Shown in pieces: positions 41,241-51,199 of a stretch of DNA of 57,643 nucleotides (positions are counted from its first letter, which is position 1; the number at the start of each line of letters is the position of its first letter). Source of the stretch: JAWOJF01 sp046481785 (GTDB lineage Bacteria; Bacteroidota; Ignavibacteria; Ignavibacteriales; Ignavibacteriaceae); NCBI GenBank assembly GCA_046481785.1, contig JAWOJF010000040.1, forward strand, positions 1 through 57,643, written 5' to 3'. The position numbers were made by a program, and so were the translations under genes. The notes beneath the pieces are model-generated. The model was not told the origin of the DNA and searched no databases. It saw only the letters and a program-made list of their open reading frames with translations.

Positions 41241-41888
41241 GTGCTTGATAAAATTCTAAATATTACCCCAGGATCGGATTACAAAAATTCCCAATTAAAA
41301 AAAGGAAATAAGAATTTTGCGTTTTCACGCAGTATAGCATCCGCTGATACTCATGATTCATTTAGTCTTTCTCCTGCATGGACTTATATGTCCCAGCTTA
41401 ACTGGCAGATTCTTGGGCTGAAAATGCTTAAGGATGAAAAGTTAACTATTAACTTTATTGTTAATGATATAGAATTTAGAATTGTGGTTGATCTAAACGA
41501 GCTTAACAATTCTTCCACGTTTGTTTATGAACTATTGCAAAAGAAAGCCTACAATGAAATAGAAAAATATACCTTGCTGATTCTTGAGAAAAAATGTTAC
41601 AGCAATGAAAAAACTTCATCAGTAAGTGAGTTAAAAAACATCAGCCGGCTTTTTGAGCGGGTTTGGGATTTGAATTTAAATAATGAATTGAATGACGGCG
41701 AGTTTGATTTGAATACCCTTCTTTCCGATGGTTATGAAGATGTTGATACGGAAATTAACTATATCACTATATCCCTTATTACTTTCCTGGAAAAATTATT
41801 AAGTAAAACTTTTTCTTATACTCATTTATCAAATAATAACCTGTCGCCAAAACTAAAAATAAGAAAGATAAAATCTGCCAATGCTTAA
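41241..41888 (+). CDS. Hypothetical protein in the signalling block
   Basis: A 215-residue soluble protein, start GTG at 41241 with AAGGAA six bases upstream. No signal peptide, membrane helix or recognised domain. The N-terminal ~35 residues look disordered; DSFSLSPAWTYMSQLNWQIL and a following mixed alpha/beta segment (LTINFIVNDIEFRIVVDL) suggest a folded core. It overlaps the sensor kinase gene by eight bases, so the two are probably translated together. It may be a partner of that kinase; this is inference. Confidence 0.7.
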   Translation: MLDKILNITPGSDYKNSQLKKGNKNFAFSRSIASADTHDSFSLSPAWTYMSQLNWQILGLKMLKDEKLTINFIVNDIEFRIVVDLNELNNSSTFVYELLQKKAYNEIEKYTLLILEKKCYSNEKTSSVSELKNISRLFERVWDLNLNNELNDGEFDLNTLLSDGYEDVDTEINYITISLITFLEKLLSKTFSYTHLSNNNLSPKLKIRKIKSANA

Positions 41889-43752
41889 GTATGTTAATCT
41901 TTCGGAGCTTGGTGAGAAATCCTTACATACCTCTATTCATAATTATGATTCTTTTGAAGAGTTGCCAAATACAAATCCTTTGGTAATAGTTGATATGTCT
42001 GAGATAATTGTGTATTCAAACCAGTCTTTTAAAAATATTTTTGGCAGTATTAAAGATGATAAAATTACAAGTCTTAAAAGTGAACCGGATATTGAGTATT
42101 TACTTAGGAACTTTGCACAAAGTAATTATTCAGGTATTGAGTGCGAAGTAGATGTTTTAAATACAAAGCAGATCACCAAAAATTTTTCTGTATCTGTTGA
42201 AAGAATATTTGTAAAAGGGGCAGAATATCTTGTCTTAATGTTCAAGGTTCTGGAAGATAAAATTAAGCTTGAGTTGAAACTGAATAATCTTAATCATGCT
42301 CTTGATTATGGAAATATTCCTATTATGATTATAAACGCTGAAGGAAGAATATCATATGCCACGGCTTTTTTTGATAAAATACTTGATACAAGGATTGAGC
42401 TGATTTATAATAATTTTATTCATGATGTTCTTTCAAAGTATATTAACGAACAGGAAATAAAGTCATTAGTCCAGGCAGTTAAAGAACATAAGCAATGGAA
42501 CGCCGTCATTGTCAGTGAAATTCAGAAAGAAGCTGTCCATTATTATGAACTAAAATTGCTGCCTATATACAGCTATGATAGTTCAATTAATTTTATTTTA
42601 AGCGGAAATAACATAACCGAACACATTACCAAAACTCAGATTATCAAAAAAAATGAAACACAGCTCAGGTCAATAATTAATAATATTTCCGACCTGCTTC
42701 TCCTTATAAAGTATAAAAACGGAGCCTATTATTTTGAGGATGCGAATGAAAATTTCTGCAGAACATTTGCGGTTGATAAAAAGAAAGGCAGCAAAGATCT
42801 TGATTCTGTTCTAAAGAAAAAATTCAGGACAATACTTCTTAATGAGATAGAAAAGTCAAATAATGATAAACAGAATCTTATTGAATTCAGGTATTCTGAC
42901 AGAGACAGGGACTACCTTGTTAAGGTGTCGTTTGTTATTAACAGTATTATAAATGAAATTATTTATATAGTAAGTCTAAGTGATATTACTGATCAGCTTT
43001 TATCTCAGGAGCAGTTAAAGAAAGCTTTCGAAAAGGAGAACCATTTTAACAGGCTTAAGAGTGCAATTCTTAAAAATATGTCACATGAAATACGTACTCC
43101 TTTAAATGCACTTATTGGATATTCTGAAATAATTGAAGAAGGACTGGCGCTAAAGGATTATAATGTTTTATCAGAGGTTACACATTCCTTAAAAGATATA
43201 TTAAACAGGATCCTGAACCTGTTCTCAAATATTGTGGAGGTTTCCCATATAGAATCAAACGAATTTGAATTTGAATTTTATGAACTGGATATAAATAAAA
43301 TCCTAAGGTCTGTTTATAATAAAAAACACATGGAAGCCCTGAATAAAAATCTTGAGATAAAACTTGAACTATATGATAAGGAAATTCCTATAAGAATTGA
43401 CTGGATTAAAATGGAGAAGGTGGTATTTGCACTTGTTGATAATGCCATTAAGTATACGAACGACGGCAGTGTAATTATTAAATCGGAAATCATTAATAAA
43501 CAGGCAGTGGTTTCTATCATCGATTCAGGTATTGGAATGTATAAAGATAAAATTAAAAATTTTGTAGAAGCATTTATCCAGGCTGAAGAAGGGTATACCA
43601 AATATTTTGAAGGTGCCGGGCTTGGCCTTACACTTGCATATAATTATGTGGAGAAAATGGGGGGTAAGTTCTTTATTGAGAGCGAATTAAATAAAGGTAC
43701 AATAGTGCAGATCATATTTCCTATTGCAGAAAGCAACGAAAACTCATCTTAA
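41881..43752 (+). CDS. PAS-domain sensor histidine kinase
   Basis: A 623-residue soluble kinase. Residues ~25-385 contain two or three PAS-like sensor repeats (for example NTNPLVIVDMSEIIVYSNQSFKNIFG and YGNIPIMIINAEGRISYA). The catalytic part is complete: H box LKNMSHEIRTPLNALIGYSE with His at 402, N box FALVDNAIKYTNDG, G1 DSGIG and G2 GAGLGL. No membrane helix, so it senses inside the cell. It is the only intact kinase in the block and the natural phosphate source for the three receivers upstream. Confidence 0.92.
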   Translation: MLKYVNLSELGEKSLHTSIHNYDSFEELPNTNPLVIVDMSEIIVYSNQSFKNIFGSIKDDKITSLKSEPDIEYLLRNFAQSNYSGIECEVDVLNTKQITKNFSVSVERIFVKGAEYLVLMFKVLEDKIKLELKLNNLNHALDYGNIPIMIINAEGRISYATAFFDKILDTRIELIYNNFIHDVLSKYINEQEIKSLVQAVKEHKQWNAVIVSEIQKEAVHYYELKLLPIYSYDSSINFILSGNNITEHITKTQIIKKNETQLRSIINNISDLLLLIKYKNGAYYFEDANENFCRTFAVDKKKGSKDLDSVLKKKFRTILLNEIEKSNNDKQNLIEFRYSDRDRDYLVKVSFVINSIINEIIYIVSLSDITDQLLSQEQLKKAFEKENHFNRLKSAILKNMSHEIRTPLNALIGYSEIIEEGLALKDYNVLSEVTHSLKDILNRILNLFSNIVEVSHIESNEFEFEFYELDINKILRSVYNKKHMEALNKNLEIKLELYDKEIPIRIDWIKMEKVVFALVDNAIKYTNDGSVIIKSEIINKQAVVSIIDSGIGMYKDKIKNFVEAFIQAEEGYTKYFEGAGLGLTLAYNYVEKMGGKFFIESELNKGTIVQIIFPIAESNENSS

Positions 43753-43803
43753 TCTTCTCCTTATTCCTGCATAGTATCAGAAATATTGAATAGTTATTAG
43801 TTA

Positions 43804-45966
43804 CTACAGATTATTTATTATGTAGTCTGTTAACAAATAATAATAATGTTTACCGAAGCCGCCATGTTTCTTTCCGGGATAAATCATAAGATCAAATGTT
43901 TTGCTTAACCTGGTAAGCCGTTCAATCAGTTCAACTGAGTTGTGAAAATGAACATTATCATCTGATGTGCCGTGTACAATTAATAATTTGCCTGATAAAT
44001 TCCCGGCAAAATTTAAGGGGGCACTTTTTTCATAACCTTCGGGATTTAGTTCCTCATTTTGCATATAACGTTCGGTGTAAATAGCATCATAAAATTTCCA
44101 GTGAGTAACTGCCGAAACTACTGCTCCCAGTTTAAAATGTTCCGGTGCTTTTAAAAGAGCAAGTGCAGCCATATATCCGCCATAACTTGAGCCGAATATA
44201 CCAACTCTGCCGGTATCAATAAAGCCTTCTTTATCCAGGTATTTAATCCCCTCTATAATATCATTAAGCTCCCATTCCCCAAGATTTTTATAGACAAGGT
44301 GTTCAAATTCTTTTCCTCTTCCGCCGGTACCGCGGTTGTCAACAGTAAAAACAACAAAGCCTGCCTGTGCTAAATACTGATATATAAAATAGGCCCGCCC
44401 TTTCCATTTATCTTCTGCCTCCTGCGAACCAGGACCACTATAATTAAAAATAACTAAAGGATATTTTTTTGTGCTGTCAAAATCAGGAGGCTTAATAATA
44501 AAAGAATTCAGTTGAACATTATCACTGGTATTAAATTCCAGAAATTCCATTGGAGTGAAATTATAATCATTTACAAACGACATATCCGGTTTATAGAAGG
44601 TATAAATTAAATCCCCCTGTATACTAAATAGTTCAGTAGCTGTAAAACTGTTTGCCGTAGAAAATTCATCAATAAAATATTTATTGTTTAATGATAGGTT
44701 TATCCCATGAGTGCCGGGGCTTTCAGTAATCCTCTTTTTGCTGCTGCCATTTAAGTTTATAGAATAAAGATCTTTATTAAGAACCGATCTTTCATTTGAA
44801 GTATAATAAACTATTTCCAGTTCCTCATCAATTGCCAATAAATCACCTGCTTCAAAATTTCCACGGGTAATTTGATTTATAACATTACCTGCATAGTCGT
44901 AAAGGTACATATGCAGGAAGCCGTCCCTTTCAGAAGGCCATATAAACAGTTCACTGTTCTTAAGGAATGTCAGGTGATCATAAATATCAACCCAGTGCTC
45001 ATCCTCCTCAGTAATAATAACACTGGTTCTGCCTGTATTGACATCAGCAAATAAAAGCTCCAGCTTATTCTGCAGCCTGTTTAATCTTTGAATAGAAAGT
45101 ATGCCCGGGTCTGAAGTGTACTTGATCCTGGGTACATAAATATTCTTTTCAGTTCCTATATCCATCCATACCGTTTTTGTATTGCTGACATCAACTACAC
45201 CAATTTTTACTTCCGATATATTAGTTCCGACTTTAGGATATCTTTGATAATTTACATAATTGTAGAGTGAATCATATTCAACTATTGGGAAAACAGGAAC
45301 ACCGGACTGATCAAACCGCCAGAAAGCTATTCCTTTACTATCCGGTGACCACTCCCATGCTTCAATTATGCTGAACTCTTCCTCATAAACCCAGTCAAAC
45401 ACTCCGTTAAGTATAACTTCATTTCCGTCAAAAGTAAGCTGGACTTCTTTTCCTGTTTTCAGATCCGCCGCAAAAAGATTATTACCACGTACAAATCCCA
45501 CCATTGTTTCATCCGGTGAGAACTTAATATTTACCTGTTCCAGTTCAGAAGTAACATTAAGTATTACTTCTTTCCCTTTAACATCATAAACAAAAAAATC
45601 TCCCCCGTTTTTTAATGAACGTGAAGAAAGTGTTGCAGTAAAAAGAATATAATTATTTAAGGGTGACCAAATGTAATTGTCAATCAGAAAATCATTCTTG
45701 CCGAGGGCTTCCCTAATATTATCAATAGATAATAAAACACTTTCTTCCTTCAACCGGGCATCATACTGAAAAATAGATATTCCCCCGGAGGATGCATCAT
45801 AATCAAGGTATGAGAATTTATCCCCGTTATCAAACCATTGCACTGCGTCAATTTTTTTCGGGTAGAACTCACTGTTTGTAAAGATATCTTCAAGGTTAAA
45901 TTCTTGTGCCTGTGAAAAGGATTGGGAAGTAACTATGAAAGTTAGAAGAAAAAACATTTGCTTCAT
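43804..45966 (-). CDS. Secreted dipeptidyl peptidase IV family protease (S9)
   Basis: A 720-residue protein with signal peptide (~1-20, ending SFSQA), an eight-bladed-propeller-like domain (~30-450, DPP IV N-terminal family) and an alpha/beta hydrolase domain. The triad is visible: Ser594 in GSSYGG, Asp near 666 in GTSDDNVH, His701 in KKHGG. A GWVYEEEF-like Glu pair (here FDWVYEEEFS) that binds the peptide N-terminus is present. It releases dipeptides, often X-Pro, in the periplasm or outside. It converges with the kinase gene, with 51 bases between. Confidence 0.93.
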   Translation of the reverse strand: MKQMFFLLTFIVTSQSFSQAQEFNLEDIFTNSEFYPKKIDAVQWFDNGDKFSYLDYDASSGGISIFQYDARLKEESVLLSIDNIREALGKNDFLIDNYIWSPLNNYILFTATLSSRSLKNGGDFFVYDVKGKEVILNVTSELEQVNIKFSPDETMVGFVRGNNLFAADLKTGKEVQLTFDGNEVILNGVFDWVYEEEFSIIEAWEWSPDSKGIAFWRFDQSGVPVFPIVEYDSLYNYVNYQRYPKVGTNISEVKIGVVDVSNTKTVWMDIGTEKNIYVPRIKYTSDPGILSIQRLNRLQNKLELLFADVNTGRTSVIITEEDEHWVDIYDHLTFLKNSELFIWPSERDGFLHMYLYDYAGNVINQITRGNFEAGDLLAIDEELEIVYYTSNERSVLNKDLYSINLNGSSKKRITESPGTHGINLSLNNKYFIDEFSTANSFTATELFSIQGDLIYTFYKPDMSFVNDYNFTPMEFLEFNTSDNVQLNSFIIKPPDFDSTKKYPLVIFNYSGPGSQEAEDKWKGRAYFIYQYLAQAGFVVFTVDNRGTGGRGKEFEHLVYKNLGEWELNDIIEGIKYLDKEGFIDTGRVGIFGSSYGGYMAALALLKAPEHFKLGAVVSAVTHWKFYDAIYTERYMQNEELNPEGYEKSAPLNFAGNLSGKLLIVHGTSDDNVHFHNSVELIERLTRLSKTFDLMIYPGKKHGGFGKHYYYLLTDYIINNL

Positions 45967-46031
45967 TGTAAACCCTTATTAGGATAATATTTTTAAGGGG
46001 AAAAGTAAGTAATTGTTCTGAGAAAAATAAT

Positions 46032-46066
46032 AAAGATGACATCTATTTTAAAAAGATATCATCTTT
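46032..46066. terminator. Hairpin upstream of the peptidase gene
   Basis: AAAGATGACATCT (46032-46044) and AGATATCATCTTT (46054-46066) pair over 12 of 13 positions, with T-rich sequence on both sides, so it could act in either direction. On the minus strand it follows the main terminator of the DUF5916 gene and may back it up. Confidence 0.45.
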
Positions 46067-46142
46067 TTCATTCCTTTGTATGTGTGATAAGTCTTGTTAC
46101 GGCGGCCTGAAAAGAGAAATTTAAAGATATTAAGCCGGGTGA

Positions 46143-46181
46143 TAAAAATCCCCGCAGAGAATGTTACTGCTCTGCGGGGAT
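46143..46181 (-). terminator. Rho-independent terminator of the DUF5916 gene
   Basis: ATCCCCGCAGAG (46148-46159) and CTCTGCGGGGAT (46170-46181) form a perfect 12-bp stem with a 10-base loop. Read on the minus strand it is followed directly by TTTTATC, about 105 bases after the stop of the gene ending at 46288. The rest of the 320-base gap 45967-46287 shows no gene; it must hold the peptidase promoter, where I see no convincing boxes. Confidence 0.85.
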
Positions 46182-46287
46182 AATGATTTTTTCGGAGTGA
46201 AAAAATGAAAAATTACATTCGGAACAGGTGAAAAGGGAGCAGGGCTGCAATGCGCAAATCCCTACTCTTCCTCTCTCCAATAAGAAA

Positions 46288-48948
46288 TTATATATTAAGC
46301 CAGTAAGTGAATTTTATCATGAAGATATTATCCGGACGTGTATTCCATATTCTTCTTACAGAATTATTAAACTGGAATTGACCAATATCTTCTGAATCTT
46401 CGCGAGTTTGTGTCCATACAAAATAAAGAACAGAACCTGGAAGGTATTCCCACCTTAAAACTGCATTACCGCGGATTGATTTATAATTAAAATCAGGATC
46501 ATCATCAATCAGCAGCGGCTGGGCAGCGCCATCACCATCCGGGTCAATTGTAATTTCATCATTTGCTTTATCTTCGATGATTGTTGAACCATTGTCACCA
46601 TATCTCATAAAATCATATGAGCGGGGGCGCAGTAGTTCCTTGTAATTCTGATACTCGCCGGAAGATATAAGGGGCTGCACATAAAGCTGCAGACTTAAAT
46701 TCGGATTAAATGTCCAGTTTAATCTTATACCTGCACCAAAAGTATTCTGATCCATTTCTGCAAAGATATACCGTTTACCGTATGTTGCCTCAGCCAGGGG
46801 ATCATCAAAAGAATCTACCCACTGTGCGAATTCATTCACTTTTGAGAAGAAGGGACTAACACTTAAAGTAATATTAGAGGCAGGTCTGAATTCAACACCA
46901 GCCTCAAGTTCCCAGTTGTATGAATAATTTGGATTTCTATAAGTAAAATATCCTGCATTAAATATTATATCTTTCCTATTATCACTGTTAGCATAAAAAT
47001 TAACCTGGTAACCGGGCTTGTTCAGAGTTAAAGGGCCGCCCCTTGTGCGCCTGTTGTTTATAGTCTCCGGATTGTAAGCAAGGTTCCATCCAAAAGAATA
47101 ATAATTAGGAAGGCGTACAAAAGCAAAATGGTAAACACCTTGCCAGGTAGTATTCCCGTCAAAATCATAATTGCGGAATACTGCGCCGCCTAATTCAACA
47201 TAACGGTAGAGATCAGTAGGATCATTCCAGTAGTACCCTGCACCTATATGAAAATTTATAACATCTGCCCTGGAAAGAAATCCCACATCATTAACATCAT
47301 ATTCAGGAGTAATTATTCCAATAGCTGTGTTAGAGAAAAAATTTCCTTTTTGTTTATTAAGAAGAATTCTGCCTGCATAACCGGTTAAAGATGTTGCTGA
47401 GCTGTCAAACCGGTTTACTTTTGAATCAGGCCGCTGAAAATAATGCTGAGAATTTTCCTGGAGAGAAATCATTCTCTCTTTTGTGCCGTAAACGTGGCTC
47501 AGCCCCATCCACCCTGTTAAGACCCATGTTTTTGAAGAATCAAGAAACGTCCATCCATCAATTCCGCCTGTATAGGCACCCTTATTAATATCTTCCCTTA
47601 TTGCATCTTCGGAAAAGCTTCTTACTGTAGTAGTTGAAATAAATCCAAGGCCATGCCTTGATTCACTAAATTCTTTTTGTCCTCTTATTATTCCATAATA
47701 ACTTAGGGGTTCAACTTCTATTTTTGATTTTTTGTCATCGGCAAAATACTCAGCTTTTTCACTTGAGGTTAATGCCTGTATAGCCCCTATATTCCAGCTA
47801 TCTCCAATTTTTCCGGTAATTTTTGCAGCACCAAGAATATGAGTTCCATTGGGATAATCTTCAAAATCATTATCTGGAGTTTCACCCTGGGGCCTTCTTC
47901 CGATTCGGCGGCTGTAAAAAAAGTTGGGTCCCGGCCAGTTAAAATTCCAATAATTTGTAGCACCGCCAAATCCAAATTCAAATAATGTTGAGCCCTCAAT
48001 AAAGAAGGGTCTCTTTTCAGAAAAAAATGTTTCAACATCACTTAAGTTAATTACAGCAGGGTCAATTTCAACTTGTCCAAAATCAGGATTTATTGTAGCA
48101 TTTAAAGTTAAGTTTGAACCAATCCCCATTTTTAAATCAGCGCCAACCCCCGGAATGTAATCTGTTCCATCATTAAAAGGATTACCAGCGTCAGGATGGG
48201 TATATTCAGCCCGGGAGGTTATATATGGTAAAATCTCTATATGGCCGGAAGGGCGTATATCTTCAAGGCCAACCAGCTCAGCAAAACGGGATACAAAACC
48301 GCTTTCATTTTTAGGCCAGTGAACCAGGTAATCAGTTTCATTTTTACGTGCTATTTCTCTTTTTAAGTTAATGCCCCATACCATGGGATCAGTTTCCCGA
48401 AATTTCAGTTGGGAAAATGGTATCTGCATTTCAGCTATCCAGCCATTTTCATTTATGCTGGTTTTACCTTCCCAAACTCCATCCCATGAATTATCATCCC
48501 AATCATCATTATATAAAACGCCGTCAAACAAAGTGCCTGCAGCAGATATGGCAAAATAATAACCGCTTCTTTTATCATTGTATGGGTCAAGGAAAATTGT
48601 AAAGCCGTCAGAACTAACACCAACATCACGGCGCGACATCCTGGCGACAATTGAATCCGGACAGGAATCAAAAAACATAGCGCCTACATAAAGGTATTTA
48701 TCATCATATGCTAACCGTATTTCGCTTCTTTCAGTTGGAAGTTCTCCGTACACAGGATCCCTTTGTGTGAAATCATCAATTATGGTGGCGTTAGTCCATA
48801 TCTTTTCAGAAAGGATTCCATCAATACTTATTGTTTCGGTTGACTTAACAGCCGTTACTTTTAGTGATGTTGTATACGGCTTATTTCCGGCGCGGAGGAC
48901 AAATGTGAGAGGTAAAATTATTATTATATATTTTAGAGCAACTATCAT
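46288..48948 (-). CDS. DUF5916 protein: CBM9-like domain plus outer-membrane barrel
   Basis: An 886-residue exported protein from the ATG at 48948, which has GGGGA six bases upstream and begins directly with a signal peptide (MIVALKYIIIILPLTFVLRAG); a longer frame to 49005 adds 19 polar residues and is less likely. Residues ~30-220 resemble the CBM9-like family (ISIDGILSEKIWTNA, then IRLAYDDKYLYVGAMFFD). The remainder alternates aromatic strands (FNAGYFTYRNPNYSYNWELEAGV, FVWTQTREDS) and ends FMIKFTYWLNI, a beta-barrel-like C-terminus. Function unknown; common in Bacteroidota relatives. Confidence 0.85.
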   Translation of the reverse strand: MIVALKYIIIILPLTFVLRAGNKPYTTSLKVTAVKSTETISIDGILSEKIWTNATIIDDFTQRDPVYGELPTERSEIRLAYDDKYLYVGAMFFDSCPDSIVARMSRRDVGVSSDGFTIFLDPYNDKRSGYYFAISAAGTLFDGVLYNDDWDDNSWDGVWEGKTSINENGWIAEMQIPFSQLKFRETDPMVWGINLKREIARKNETDYLVHWPKNESGFVSRFAELVGLEDIRPSGHIEILPYITSRAEYTHPDAGNPFNDGTDYIPGVGADLKMGIGSNLTLNATINPDFGQVEIDPAVINLSDVETFFSEKRPFFIEGSTLFEFGFGGATNYWNFNWPGPNFFYSRRIGRRPQGETPDNDFEDYPNGTHILGAAKITGKIGDSWNIGAIQALTSSEKAEYFADDKKSKIEVEPLSYYGIIRGQKEFSESRHGLGFISTTTVRSFSEDAIREDINKGAYTGGIDGWTFLDSSKTWVLTGWMGLSHVYGTKERMISLQENSQHYFQRPDSKVNRFDSSATSLTGYAGRILLNKQKGNFFSNTAIGIITPEYDVNDVGFLSRADVINFHIGAGYYWNDPTDLYRYVELGGAVFRNYDFDGNTTWQGVYHFAFVRLPNYYSFGWNLAYNPETINNRRTRGGPLTLNKPGYQVNFYANSDNRKDIIFNAGYFTYRNPNYSYNWELEAGVEFRPASNITLSVSPFFSKVNEFAQWVDSFDDPLAEATYGKRYIFAEMDQNTFGAGIRLNWTFNPNLSLQLYVQPLISSGEYQNYKELLRPRSYDFMRYGDNGSTIIEDKANDEITIDPDGDGAAQPLLIDDDPDFNYKSIRGNAVLRWEYLPGSVLYFVWTQTREDSEDIGQFQFNNSVRRIWNTRPDNIFMIKFTYWLNI

Positions 48949-49062
48949 TCTATCCCCGTTTTTGTCTATTGTTAAATTAAAATTATCTCTCTTTCGATGA
49001 GTCATATTTCAGTAAAGATTTGTAAAAAATTGTCACAATCTAAAACCTGGAAGGAGAAACTG

Positions 49063-50190
49063 TTATTTATCCAGCCTTTTTATTTCTATTTCACCATAAC
49101 TTGTATCAAGGAAAATTTTCCTGCCGCCGCCGTTAAAAGAATAAGTGGCCTTGATATTATCGTTATTTTTATTCACACTTTTACTCGTCGGAGTTAAATC
49201 ATAACGGATAAAATCCGTTTCATCATAACTGGAATGTTTACCGAATCCCCGTATCCTTACTTCAACTGTTATTTTTTCATTTTCAGCTATATATAATTTT
49301 ATATTGCCGTTATTGGTTTTTGCCCGGGATTCAGAATTTATATTCTGAAGTTCTATATGAATATCCCCTGAGCCGGATATTGCTTTTACAGATCCGTCAA
49401 CTTTATATAAATAAACACTCCCGGCCCCTGTTGATGCCTCAATACGTCCTTTTACCTGTAAGGATTTAATATTACCGCCGCCTGTATTCAGAGTTGCATC
49501 TCCATTAACATTCTTAATACTAATATTACCGCCGCCTGTGTTCAGCTTTACTTTGCCGTTTATTTCATCAACAACAATATTCCCACCGGCCGTATTAATA
49601 GCAATTGATTTACTGACATTGTTAATCCTTATATTTCCGCCTGAAGTAGAAACAGTGCCATTCCCATCAATGTTTGATAAATGTAAATCACCGCCGTAGG
49701 TTAAAATTTTCATTTCTCCCTTAATTTCCTCTGCTGTTACATCACCGCCGTATGTGTGCAGGTCGGTATATCCGCTTACTTTTTCTATAGAAATATCACC
49801 GCCTGAAGTAACACCCTTAAGACTTCCGACAAAGGAGCCCTTAACAGTAAGGTCTCCTGCCTGCGTACTCATCTCAACATAAAAATAAGACGGTACAGTA
49901 ACCTCTACATCCGAATAGTTGGAATTATTTGATCTTATTCTTACATGATTACCTGCAAATTTTACCAATAACCCATCTTCGTCCTCATCATAATCATCAT
50001 CATACCTAACAAGTACTTCGTTTTTATTCCATGTTTTAATTGATATATCGCCATAAGACAAATCAACTAAAAGATGCCCGTTTTTATTTACCTTAAAGGT
50101 CTTGGTTTTATAATTCTGACTAAAAACTGTCGCTGAGTTAATCAGAAAAAATATCATAACTATTTTTGCAACAGCACTGCACTTATTCAT
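49063..50190 (-). CDS. Secreted DUF4097-type repeat protein
   Basis: A 375-residue protein with signal peptide (~1-25, ending FSQ) and a right-handed beta-solenoid made of ~18-20-residue turns with a GG-I motif (TSGGDI, TYGGDV, TYGGDL, TSGGNI, TAGGNI, TGGGNI twice). This is the DUF4097/DUF4098 putative adhesin family, often beside ECF sigma genes. Its start is one base after the anti-sigma stop, so it belongs to the sigma operon and is a likely regulated product. Confidence 0.85.
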   Translation of the reverse strand: MNKCSAVAKIVMIFFLINSATVFSQNYKTKTFKVNKNGHLLVDLSYGDISIKTWNKNEVLVRYDDDYDEDEDGLLVKFAGNHVRIRSNNSNYSDVEVTVPSYFYVEMSTQAGDLTVKGSFVGSLKGVTSGGDISIEKVSGYTDLHTYGGDVTAEEIKGEMKILTYGGDLHLSNIDGNGTVSTSGGNIRINNVSKSIAINTAGGNIVVDEINGKVKLNTGGGNISIKNVNGDATLNTGGGNIKSLQVKGRIEASTGAGSVYLYKVDGSVKAISGSGDIHIELQNINSESRAKTNNGNIKLYIAENEKITVEVRIRGFGKHSSYDETDFIRYDLTPTSKSVNKNNDNIKATYSFNGGGRKIFLDTSYGEIEIKRLDK

Positions 50191-50191
50191 C

Positions 50192-51166
50192 TTACTTGCT
50201 CTCCTCTAGCACTGTTTTTGCCTGGTACCTTATATACCGGTTTTCATCAACTTTCATTTTTTCTTTAAAGACTGAGAGCTCATCCTCGCTGAATTTAGTC
50301 CCGTCTTTTTGTGCCTGCATTAAACTATTAATAGCTTCTATCCTGTTGCCGGACATTTTATCATTCATCAATACATACATAAGGGTGTTTTTTACATCTG
50401 GATTGCCGTTAAATTTACTTAGTAGTTTAATTGCCTCACGCCTTACACCCGGGTTATCATCAAACTTGGCTACAGAGATTAATGCTGCTTTTACTTCAGC
50501 ATCAACTTCTGTTTTCTGCTCAGTTCCTATAGCATTAATAGAATTTAATCTTACCCCGGGATTCTCAACATTAAGCATCGAATAAGTAAGGACATTCTTA
50601 ATTCTCTCATCGTTTATATTTCCCTTCATCCTAACAGGTTTAATTGCATCAAAAATAAATTCTATTTCGCCATCCTTTGCATCCTGATCAATAAAACGTA
50701 CATTACTTATTCGTACATCATTTTGTGCAAAAGAAAAATTATCCGAAGCATTTTCAACCATTGTTGATGTTTCGGGATTGCTGATGATCTGAACGGGGTC
50801 TGTTTTAAAGAAAATATACCCAAGGAAGAAACCCGCTGCCAGTACTGCAACACCGCCGAATGCAGCCTGGAATTTTATTGAAGAAAGGAAAGTAAAACTG
50901 CTGAGGAACTTCTTCCAGGCAGATAACTTTGTTCTTTCAGCTCTTATTGCATCTCTTAGTTCCTGCCTTACCTGGAAAAGAGTAAACTCATCAGGGTCTT
51001 CAGGTTTATGTTCAAGAAGGATAGATTTTAATCTTTTCTGTTCTTCAAACTCAATCTGGCATTCCACACAATCGTTTATATGTTTATCAAACTCTAATTG
51101 TTCATGTTTGCTTAGTTCATTATCAACCGCAAGCGGTATCCATTCTTTATATATCTGGTGTTCCAT
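50192..51166 (-). CDS. Anti-sigma factor with zinc finger and HEAT repeats
   Basis: A 324-residue membrane protein. The N-terminal zinc-binding anti-sigma domain has the H-x3-C-x2-C motif at His29, Cys33, Cys36; a membrane helix (~98-120: FGGVAVLAAGFFLGYIFF) follows. The extracytoplasmic part (~165-320) contains HEAT-like helical repeats (NVENPGVRLNSINAIG, DDNPGVRREAIKLLSK, DKMSGNRIEAINSLMQ). The HEAT part could sense a periplasmic partner and release the ECF sigma. It lies between the sigma gene and the DUF4097 gene. Confidence 0.88.
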   Translation of the reverse strand: MEHQIYKEWIPLAVDNELSKHEQLEFDKHINDCVECQIEFEEQKRLKSILLEHKPEDPDEFTLFQVRQELRDAIRAERTKLSAWKKFLSSFTFLSSIKFQAAFGGVAVLAAGFFLGYIFFKTDPVQIISNPETSTMVENASDNFSFAQNDVRISNVRFIDQDAKDGEIEFIFDAIKPVRMKGNINDERIKNVLTYSMLNVENPGVRLNSINAIGTEQKTEVDAEVKAALISVAKFDDNPGVRREAIKLLSKFNGNPDVKNTLMYVLMNDKMSGNRIEAINSLMQAQKDGTKFSEDELSVFKEKMKVDENRYIRYQAKTVLEESK

Positions 51167-51199
51167 TTCGTGCTCCGTTATTTTGACCTCATCCCCCTG

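Noticed and set aside
48949..49005. Longer start for the DUF5916 protein
   Set aside because: It would put 19 polar residues before the signal peptide; the ATG at 48948 has a GGGGA site at proper distance.
50166..50585. 139-residue plus-strand frame opposite the anti-sigma gene
   Set aside because: It is antisense to a well-supported HEAT-repeat coding sequence and has no recognisable features.
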